Part shown: one piece after another, positions 1-3,940 of the stretch
Numbering within the stretch: the stretch's first letter is position 1
Layout: each line of letters opens with the position of its first letter
Assembly: GCA_011053245.1 (NCBI GenBank)
Contig: DRGS01000180.1
Location: forward strand, 1 to 7,248
Direction: 5' to 3'
Length of the DNA: 7,248 nucleotides
Origin: Phycisphaerales bacterium
GTDB taxonomy: Bacteria; Planctomycetota; Phycisphaerae; Sedimentisphaerales; Anaerohalosphaeraceae
Position numbers and translations under genes: made by a program
Notes under the pieces: generated by a model
What the model saw: only the letters and a program-made list of their open reading frames with translations
Database searches by the model: none
What the model was told of the DNA's origin: nothing

Positions 1-231
1 ATCCATATCACGATTGATGATAAGGTCCGCCTGATTCTGGTACTGCTTAATGGTCCAGAATGGAACCTTCGACGCGATAGCGGAATCCGCTGTTCGCTGA
101 CTCAATACATCACGACTTGCTGCCAGCTTATTTACGCCGACAAAGCTGACCACGCTGATAACCACGGTCAGTATCAGGACCACTGCGAATCCCAATGATA
201 ATTTTTTACCTACTGTCATTTGTGTTGCCAT
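1..231 (-). CDS. Methyl-accepting chemotaxis protein, N-terminal part only (runs off the left edge)
   Basis: Reading from the ATG at 231-229 toward position 1 gives 77 codons with no stop, so the gene continues outside the window. The protein begins MATQMTVGKKLSLGF, a typical MCP start: a short basic cytoplasmic tail, then a hydrophobic segment (about residues 12-33), then the start of a periplasmic helix rich in Q, N, S and A (residues 35-77) as in four-helix-bundle ligand domains. The HAMP and methyl-accepting signalling domains would lie beyond the edge. A good ribosome binding site (AAAGGAGT) sits about 7 nt before the ATG. cheW ends 47 nt upstream on the same strand, which supports a cheW-mcp operon in which CheW couples this receptor to the CheA kinase. 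The ligand cannot be inferred from this fragment. The family call rests on N-terminal style and context. Confidence 0.85.
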   Translation of the reverse strand, partial: MATQMTVGKKLSLGFAVVLILTVVISVVSFVGVNKLAASRDVLSQRTADSAIASKVPFWTIKQYQNQADLIINRDMD

Positions 232-278
232 TTTTTTGTACTCCTTTATTCATGTTTTCATTAAATGATTTACATACA

Positions 279-818
279 TTACATACTAATACCTGAGAAG
301 TCTTCGCCTCCCAGCACCTTGTCAATATCCAGCAGGATCTTGACCGTATCGCCGATCTTGCCCATACCAAGAATAAAATCGGTATTGACGGAACCGAACT
401 CCGGCGAATCTTCAATTGACTCACCAGGGATATCAAGAACCTCTGAGACATGATCCACAACGATACCCGTCTGGAAATGACGATTACCGGCATCGATCTC
501 GACGACGATAATACAGCTTTGCTCCGTGATCTCGGCTTCTTCCATGCCGAACTTCAAACGAAGATCGACAACGGGAATAACCTGACCCCGAAGATTTATC
601 ACTCCCTTGACATGACACGGTGTCTGAGGAACAGCGGTTATATCCATATACCCGATGATCTCCCTGACCTTTAGTATCTCCAAACCAAACTCTTCATGAC
701 CCAGCGCAAAGGTAAGATACTTTCCTTCCTTGTCCTCTGTCGGCAGATCCACTTGTGCCTGCGCAGTTACTACTGCCGGCGTGTCAACCTGCTCTTTTAG
801 AGCTTCTACTTCTGACAT
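279..818 (-). CDS. cheW: CheW chemotaxis coupling protein
   Basis: This 179-residue protein is a CheW adaptor, which links chemoreceptors to the CheA histidine kinase in membrane arrays. A poorly conserved 30-residue leader is followed by one CheW domain (about residues 31-171). It begins KYLTFALGHEEFGLEI, has the VKGVINLRGQVIPVVDLR core (NLRG at 75-78) and ends with the ILLDIDKVL strand. Length is slightly above a minimal CheW because of the leader. The frame is open for 27 more codons upstream, but the start chosen is the ATG at 818-816, because GAAGGAGT lies about 7 nt before it and the conserved domain needs nothing further upstream. The next gene, 47 nt downstream, is an MCP with its own ribosome binding site, so the two are probably cotranscribed. 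No frameshift or lost core motif is visible. Confidence in family is very high. Confidence 0.97.
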   Translation of the reverse strand: MSEVEALKEQVDTPAVVTAQAQVDLPTEDKEGKYLTFALGHEEFGLEILKVREIIGYMDITAVPQTPCHVKGVINLRGQVIPVVDLRLKFGMEEAEITEQSCIIVVEIDAGNRHFQTGIVVDHVSEVLDIPGESIEDSPEFGSVNTDFILGMGKIGDTVKILLDIDKVLGGEDFSGISM

Positions 819-858
819 AATACGTACTCCTTCAATCGCTAAACTTAAATTAATTAAT

Positions 859-880
859 CTGCTAAAACAAAATTTAGCAG
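859..880. repeat. Perfect 8-bp inverted repeat in the cheW leader
   Basis: The arms CTGCTAAA (859-866) and TTTAGCAG (873-880) are exact reverse complements around a 6-nt loop, 41 nt before the cheW start. On the minus strand the stem is followed by an AT-rich tract (ATTAATTAATTTAAG), not a clean run of T, so a terminator for the upstream gene is possible but weak. A regulator site or an mRNA leader hairpin fits equally well. Confidence 0.5.
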
Positions 881-904
881 CACTTACGAATAGCGTCACT
901 GTTT

Positions 905-930
905 TTATCAGGCCTGACAGGATCCATTAA
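905..930 (-). promoter_or_regulatory. Weak sigma-28-like promoter candidate upstream of cheW
   Basis: On the minus strand GCCTGATAA (913-905) resembles the sigma-28 (FliA) -10 element GCCGATAA with one extra T. TTAA (930-927) lies 13-14 nt upstream, close to the 15-nt spacing expected for the TAAA -35 element. A flagellar sigma factor would suit a chemotaxis gene. The match is imperfect, and the element overlaps the 10-bp palindrome TCAGGCCTGA (908-917), which could instead be an operator. Confidence 0.25.
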
Positions 931-946
931 AAACGACAACAGCGAC

Positions 947-972
947 ACCACCCAAAATTCAAAATAAATACC
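947..972 (-). repeat. Shared upstream block, copy 1 (between the SANT-repeat gene and cheW)
   Basis: On the plus strand this reads ACCACCC, then AAAATTCAAAA, then TAAATAC. The same three words in the same order occur at 6932-6960 upstream of the histidine kinase, with only small insertions between them. Both copies have the same orientation relative to the following minus-strand gene (cheW here, about 130 nt from its start). It may be a regulator site or a dispersed short repeat. Confidence 0.5.
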
Positions 973-1005
973 GATTACGTTATTTAAGAGCCATTGCTGC
1001 ACTAC

Positions 1006-1869
1006 TTAGCTCGCCTTATCAAATCGACCAGATGTAACGAAATGGCGATCTGTCCTTATTTGGTGATCATCGGTAACCAATTTAATGGCAGCACCCGATT
1101 TCTTATTCAACCCCAACAACTTGATCCTGCTTTGCACCGACTTATATGAGCGTCCCATCATCTCAGCCGCCTGCCGAGCGGTAAACCTTGCGTATAGCTG
1201 TTTAAGTTTGAGGATGTCGCTTTCGGACCAGGAATGATTTTTCACAAATCCCAACCTGCCGGCTTTTGCGGCTACCGCTTTACAAGGGCGTCCCAGCTCC
1301 TCCGCAATAGCTTGAAAATGCATCCCACGATAATTCTTCCGGAGAAAATCAATTTCAGATTCCGCCCAACTCTCTACTTTGCTGTCTAATCCTAACGTGA
1401 TCACCCGTATCTGCACCGCAAGCCTGGACCGTCCTAACTGGCTGGCCAATTGGTTATAACTGAGTGTTTTGTAAAGCCGTGTGAGATGTTCGTCGTTGGC
1501 TTCCGACCAGAACTCCATTTTACGAAGTCCCAGTTTCGCCGCTTTCTTAGCTATAGCGCCAAGACCTCTTCCTATTTTTTCCGCGATCTCTTCATTGGGT
1601 GTAGTGGGGAATAATTCTATGAGTGTTTCTTCTTCCTCGCTTGACCATGCCGCAGACTGTTGACGCAGATGACTACTAATGTAATCTTTTTTCAAACCCA
1701 ATCCGCGGGCTTTGCCAATAACCCCCAATACCGGCCTGCCGAACTCTACAGCTAAATCTTTATTGCTGGTTTTCGGATATAGCTTTACCAACCGTGCTAT
1801 ATCGGTCTCGGTCCATGCCATGCCCGCCTTAGATCTTTTAGATGTTCGTTTGATCCGTCTCAATGCCAT
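1006..1869 (-). CDS. Five-repeat SANT/GcrA-like helix-turn-helix DNA-binding protein
   Basis: This 287-residue protein consists almost entirely of five tandem copies of a roughly 46-residue unit. Each starts W-[STA]-E or W-S-S-E, has a central L-x2-L-[YF] or equivalent helix, then a G-R turn and a final helix ending L-G-[LF]. Repeat tryptophans are at 19, 75, 121, 168 and 214; GR pairs at 44, 100, 146, 193 and 239; LG[LF] at 57, 113, 159, 206 and 252. The pattern resembles SANT/Myb three-helix folds and the N-terminal DNA-binding part of GcrA (compare VIGKARGLGL here). The N-terminus is strongly basic (RRIKRTSKRSK) and the last 30 residues are a non-repeat tail. There is no catalytic or membrane domain. 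The ATG at 1869 has GGAG only 3 nt away; a second ATG at 1821 (residue 17) is a possible start that keeps all five repeats. Its leader contains structured repeat A. Fold confidence is high; function and target are unknown. Confidence 0.85.
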   Translation of the reverse strand: MALRRIKRTSKRSKAGMAWTETDIARLVKLYPKTSNKDLAVEFGRPVLGVIGKARGLGLKKDYISSHLRQQSAAWSSEEEETLIELFPTTPNEEIAEKIGRGLGAIAKKAAKLGLRKMEFWSEANDEHLTRLYKTLSYNQLASQLGRSRLAVQIRVITLGLDSKVESWAESEIDFLRKNYRGMHFQAIAEELGRPCKAVAAKAGRLGFVKNHSWSESDILKLKQLYARFTARQAAEMMGRSYKSVQSRIKLLGLNKKSGAAIKLVTDDHQIRTDRHFVTSGRFDKAS

Positions 1870-1891
1870 TATCTCCGAATATCAAATAAAA

Positions 1892-1960
1892 GCATCGGAC
1901 CGGGCTGTCTTCACAAAAACCCCGACCAAGAGGTCCATTCAAGCAAAACCCGACCGATGC
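1892..1960 (+). repeat. Structured repeat element, copy A
   Basis: The outer stem pairs GCATCGG (1892-1898) with CCGATGC (1954-1960), continued by CGGG (1901-1904) with CCCG (1949-1952), giving 11 pairs around one small internal loop. Inside are a mini-hairpin TGT CTTC ACA, a second hairpin GACC AAGA GGTC, and an unpaired CATTCAAGC. Copy D has the same plan with different stem bases. Read on the minus strand, A lies 22 nt before the SANT-repeat gene start, and its closing stem is followed by TTTTATTT, so it could work as a leader attenuator there. I do not recognise it as a named RNA or mobile element. Confidence 0.75.
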
Positions 1961-2001
1961 AGTAAACGCATTTGCCGCTCTTAACTGTTGAGATTTTGCC
2001 G

Positions 2002-2032
2002 GTCTGTACGAAGACATTCTGATTGTACAGAC
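2002..2032. repeat. Perfect 8-bp inverted repeat (GTCTGTAC / GTACAGAC)
   Basis: The arms at 2002-2009 and 2025-2032 are exact complements around a 15-nt loop. The loop contains GAAGACA, the reverse complement of the TGTCTTC word conserved in the repeat elements, so this hairpin may be a degenerate piece of another copy. Function unknown. Confidence 0.5.
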
Positions 2033-2041
2033 ACTAAATGA

Positions 2042-2149
2042 TTTGCTTGAATGGGTGGTAACAGGAAAACTTTCCATAATTACAGGAACAACTTTTCCTG
2101 AAGTTCGAAAAGCTCTGTTTTTTTTTGGCCGTTTCTTTTGTGAAGACAA
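2042..2149 (-). repeat. Structured repeat element, copy B, interrupted by about 69 nt
   Basis: On the minus strand TTGTCTTCACAAA (near 2149-2137), CGGCCAA (2131-2125) and CCCATTCAAGC (2055-2045) occur in the same order as in copy D. In D only 4 nt separate the last two words; here 69 nt do (2056-2124). The inserted DNA holds nested CAGGAA / TTCCTG inverted repeats. A possible relic of the outer stem is GATTTTGC before and GCAAATC after the copy. Confidence 0.6.
2062..2100. repeat. Nested inverted repeats inside copy B
   Basis: The outer arms CAGGAAAA (2062-2069) and TTTTCCTG (2093-2100) are exact complements. A second CAGGAA (2083-2088) can pair with the same TTCCTG end, giving alternative hairpins. 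This is most of the DNA that separates the two halves of repeat copy B. Confidence 0.55.
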
Positions 2150-2165
2150 TTGCAAAATCTATTGC
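2150..2165 (-). repeat. 16-bp exact repeat word, copy 1 (beside element B)
   Basis: On the minus strand this reads GCAATAGATTTTGCAA, identical over 16 bases to the plus strand at 2634-2649. Here it immediately precedes element B; in the other place it overlaps the last 2 nt of D and continues downstream. The shorter AGATTTTGC also occurs at 1991-1999, 30 nt after element A. Confidence 0.65.
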
Positions 2166-2393
2166 ACACCTTTTCTCGGCAATATTACTTATCTACTTAA
2201 ATTAGAAATTTCTGGATTTACATATTTTAATCTACCCATATATCTCTTTTTTGTAATACATAACTCATTGCTATTACTATACTTAATAGCATCTGTCTTA
2301 AGCTGGTCAAATTTCTTACAGCAAGTCATTTTTGTTTTTTTCACATTTTTAATAGATAACTTTATATTTTTTAAAAAAACCGCCGATAATAAC

Positions 2394-2450
2394 CTTGTAA
2401 ACGTAAACTTTCGACCAAGAGCTGAATTCAAGCAAAACATGAACCGACCC
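2394..2450 (+). repeat. Structured repeat element, copy C (degenerate)
   Basis: The right half, CGACCAAGAG (2412-2421) then ATTCAAGCAAAAC (2426-2438), matches copy A nearly base for base. The left half keeps only CTTGT and a run of A where TGTCTTCACAAA is expected. The second hairpin is broken (GACC faces GCTG), and only a short possible outer pairing, ACCGC (2379-2383) with GCGGT (2462-2466), remains. It looks like a decayed copy. Confidence 0.55.
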
Positions 2451-2471
2451 AATAAAAACCAGCGGTGAATG

Positions 2472-2571
2472 TCTATCTACGGGGACCATTATGCCTCTTC
2501 AGTGAGATATTGGAGATTCTTGGAGAACAAATAACAAGTTAACCCCGATGTACTATATGTCGATAGATAGA
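2472..2571. repeat. Interrupted inverted repeat abutting copy D
   Basis: The left arm is continuous: TCTATCTA (2472-2479) followed by CGGGG (2480-2484). The right arm carries the same complements split by 16 nt: CCCCG (2543-2547) and TAGATAGA (2564-2571). The right arm ends one base before element D begins. The loop contains a 10-nt direct repeat beginning TTGGAGA (2510 and 2520). Confidence 0.45.
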
Positions 2572-2572
2572 T

Positions 2573-2635
2573 GCCAGCCGGGTTGTCTTCACAAATGTGC
2601 TTCGGCCAAGAGGCCCATTCAAGCGCCCGGCTGGC
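2573..2635 (+). repeat. Structured repeat element, copy D (best conserved)
   Basis: The outer stem is a perfect 10-bp pairing of GCCAGCCGGG (2573-2582) with CCCGGCTGGC (2626-2635). Inside are TTGT CTTC ACAA (2583-2594), a hairpin GGCC AAGA GGCC (2604-2615) and CATTCAAGC (2616-2624). Compared with A, loops and the unpaired word are identical, while the stems differ by compensating changes (an A-T pair in A's hairpin is G-C here). It lies between the end of the lone receiver gene and the AT-rich core, downstream of that gene in the direction of transcription. Confidence 0.8.
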
Positions 2636-2649
2636 AATAGATTTTGCAA
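2634..2649 (+). repeat. 16-bp exact repeat word, copy 2 (after element D)
   Basis: GCAATAGATTTTGCAA is the partner of 2150-2165 in inverted orientation. It starts on the last two bases of element D, and the lone receiver's stop codon is 20 nt further on. Confidence 0.65.
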
Positions 2650-2668
2650 CATAATTCTAACCTGCAAA

Positions 2669-3094
2669 CTACACTGCATGTGCAAAATTCATCGCAATAC
2701 CTATTATTGACTCGATTAGTTTGGGGGTGGGTGGTTTTGTAACAAAGTTACTGCTTCCAAGAGTTAAACATTCACTTTTGGTTTCAGGGTCAGAACAGGT
2801 CGAAAACATTATAGTCGGAATTTGATCCAAAATATTATTCTGCTTCATATAAGAAAGAACTTCAATGCCGGTTCTCTTAGGCATATTGATGTCCAGGATC
2901 AAGATTAAATTGCGAATCTTGCGTTGCAGATAATATCTTAATATCGAAGTGCCCAAAAACTTTTGTAATTGTTCGCCATCGTTAAAACGAATGATCTCAT
3001 TATTTATCCCTGAACGCCGTAAGTATCTTTCCGTCAGTATATAATGGGCGTCATCGTCTTCGGCGATCATTATTATCATGTCGTTGCTTATCAT
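2669..3094 (-). CDS. Single-domain response regulator (CheY/Rcp1-type receiver, no output domain)
   Basis: The 141-residue protein from the ATG at 3094 is one receiver domain. Acidic pocket residues E12 and D13 lie in IMIAEDDD, the phospho-acceptor is D68 in LILILDINMP, the switch serine is S98 in TIMFSTCSD, and the conserved lysine is K120 in FVTKPP. The style (long alpha-beta spacing, SYMKQN before the switch) resembles the Rcp1-like receivers found beside multi-PAS histidine kinases. With no DNA-binding or enzymatic domain it probably acts by protein contact or in a phosphorelay. The frame stays open 35 codons further upstream, but that extension has no receiver homology and no ribosome binding site, so it is left out. 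The site before the chosen ATG (GCGGTAGAA) is weak. A sigma-28-like promoter candidate lies about 30 nt upstream. Its kinase could be the nearby sensor or the chemotaxis CheA. Confidence 0.88.
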   Translation of the reverse strand: MISNDMIIMIAEDDDAHYILTERYLRRSGINNEIIRFNDGEQLQKFLGTSILRYYLQRKIRNLILILDINMPKRTGIEVLSYMKQNNILDQIPTIMFSTCSDPETKSECLTLGSSNFVTKPPTPKLIESIIGIAMNFAHAV

Positions 3095-3125
3095 ATTTCT
3101 ACCGCAATGCAAATAGTTCAAATGC

Positions 3126-3153
3126 TTATCGGGTTTGATACCAACCAGCCTTA
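3126..3153 (-). promoter_or_regulatory. Sigma-28-like promoter candidate for the lone receiver gene
   Basis: On the minus strand CCCGATAA (3133-3126) matches the FliA-type -10 element GCCGATAA in 7 of 8 positions. TAAG (3153-3150) stands 16 nt upstream where TAAA at 15 nt is expected. Transcription would start near 3118, giving a leader of about 25 nt before the ATG at 3094, a sensible distance. This supports, but does not prove, membership in a motility regulon. Confidence 0.4.
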
Positions 3154-3203
3154 AACATGTCGGAATAAAAAATACAAAACAATAACAAGTTTTCCCCATC
3201 AGC

Positions 3204-3221
3204 TTTAGGGATACCCCTAAA
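3204..3221. promoter_or_regulatory. Operator-like palindrome between the two regulator genes
   Basis: TTTAGGG (3204-3210) and CCCTAAA (3215-3221) are perfect complements around ATAC. It lies 84 nt after the FixJ-type gene and about 110 nt before the receiver start. Its TACCCCT half fits the NarL-type heptamer TACYYMT, and its partner half fits it with one mismatch, so a LuxR/NarL-family regulator such as the neighbouring FixJ-type protein is a candidate binder. That link is inference. Confidence 0.5.
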
Positions 3222-3226
3222 ACATG

Positions 3227-3246
3227 TCAGTCATCAAAAGGACTGA
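3227..3246. terminator. Small hairpin downstream of the FixJ-type gene
   Basis: TCAGTC (3227-3232) pairs with GACTGA (3241-3246) around an 8-nt loop, 58 nt before the end of the gap on the FixJ side. On the minus strand it is followed by CATGTTTTAGGG, which has only four T, so it is at best a weak terminator for the kinase operon. Confidence 0.3.
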
Positions 3247-3304
3247 TAAGGGAAACTGTTATTTGGTATATGTAAAACTCAAAGACAGGTAAGACTGTAT
3301 ATCG

Positions 3305-3916
3305 CTATAACATACCGGCTTCCAACGCAAATTTCACTAATTCCTGAATAGAAGGTACTTCGAGTTTTTTCATTATCTTTGCCCTATGGTATTCAATGGT
3401 TTTTTCGCTTAAACCCATCTTAAAGGCAATGGTTTTATTTGGCTGACTGTCTGCGATCATTTTAAGAACCTCCACATCCTTGTCCGAGAGCAAAGAAAGT
3501 TTGGCTTTTAACTGCTGCTTATGCTGCATTGTTTCTCGGTCCTGTGCATCCTTGCGGAGAGCCTTTTGTATTGTGTCCAGCAAAACCTGATCCTGTGGAG
3601 GTTTTTCAATAAAATCAAACGCACCCGCTTTCAATGCTTTTACACTTACCGGCACATCTCCATGGCCTGTTAAAAATATGATCGGCAAGATAAAATCAAG
3701 CTTATTTAATTCGTCCTGTAGCTCCAACCCCCCCATTTTGGGCATTCTTATGTCAAGAATAAGACAGCCGGGTCGTGAGGGATCGTAGCTGTCTAAAAAC
3801 TCCCGAGCCGATGAAAACTCAGCAAACTGCAAATCCACAGAACTTACCAGAAACTTTATTCCGGTTCTTACTGCCGGGTCGTCATCAACAACAAAAACTA
3901 CAGGCTGCTGTTCCAT
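3305..3916 (-). CDS. FixJ-family response regulator (receiver plus LuxR-type HTH)
   Basis: This 203-residue protein has the FixJ/NarL layout. The receiver (about residues 5-120) has D11 and D12 in FVVDDDP, phospho-acceptor D55 in LILDIRMP, T83 in FLTGHGDVP and K105 in FIEKPP. GHGDVPVSVKALKAGAFDF is the sequence signature of the FixJ/StyR/TodT group. After a charged linker (about 115-137) comes a LuxR-type helix-turn-helix (about 138-203) with LSDKDVEVL and the recognition-helix region SEKTIEYHRAKIMKKL. Length is normal for the family. The ATG at 3916 has CTGGAG six nt upstream. The kinase gene ends 24 nt before it on the same strand, so it is almost certainly the cognate partner: phosphorylation at D55 would permit dimerisation and promoter binding. 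Targets are unknown; the palindrome just downstream is one candidate. All catalytic residues are intact. Confidence 0.95.
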   Translation of the reverse strand: MEQQPVVFVVDDDPAVRTGIKFLVSSVDLQFAEFSSAREFLDSYDPSRPGCLILDIRMPKMGGLELQDELNKLDFILPIIFLTGHGDVPVSVKALKAGAFDFIEKPPQDQVLLDTIQKALRKDAQDRETMQHKQQLKAKLSLLSDKDVEVLKMIADSQPNKTIAFKMGLSEKTIEYHRAKIMKKLEVPSIQELVKFALEAGML

Positions 3917-3940
3917 TTTAAACTCCAGATTAATTAAAAA

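Larger units (their letters stand above)
1870..2668. other. Gene-free stretch of about 800 nt with structured repeats and an AT-rich core
   Basis: I find no convincing coding region here. Open frames over 2043-2468 (plus) and 2189-2452 (minus) are low-complexity, lack ribosome binding sites and cross the repeat copies. The stretch contains element copies A (plus), B (minus), C (plus) and D (plus), several hairpins, and a very AT-rich core (about 2170-2400) lying between the oppositely oriented B and C. The layout suggests a site of repeated insertion or a repeat-driven regulatory region. Confidence 0.7.

Noticed and set aside
899..920. CTGT...ACAG around the palindrome TCAGGCCTGA as an intrinsic terminator after the SANT-repeat gene
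   Set aside because: The stem is short and neither strand has a run of T directly after it; it is kept only as part of the promoter/operator discussion.
2189..2452. Minus-strand open frame of 87 codons
   Set aside because: Lysine-rich, compositionally random product from the same AT-rich tract, with no ribosome binding site and overlap with repeat copy C.
2043..2468. Plus-strand open frame of 141 codons, hydrophobic, possible membrane protein
   Set aside because: It starts with TTG inside repeat copy B, has no ribosome binding site, is driven by AT-rich low-complexity DNA and runs through repeat copy C.
1892..2635. Integron attC sites as an explanation for elements A-D
   Set aside because: ATTCAAGC is reminiscent of some attC sites, but the required RYYYAAC and GTTRRRY end boxes are absent, the inside has two hairpins instead of one simple arm, and there are no cassette genes between copies.
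1892..2635. CRISPR array
   Set aside because: The copies are in mixed orientation, unevenly spaced and diverged, and no cas genes are visible.
3095..3199. 35-codon in-frame extension of the lone receiver
   Set aside because: No ribosome binding site before the upstream ATG, no receiver homology, and it would cover the sigma-28-like promoter candidate.
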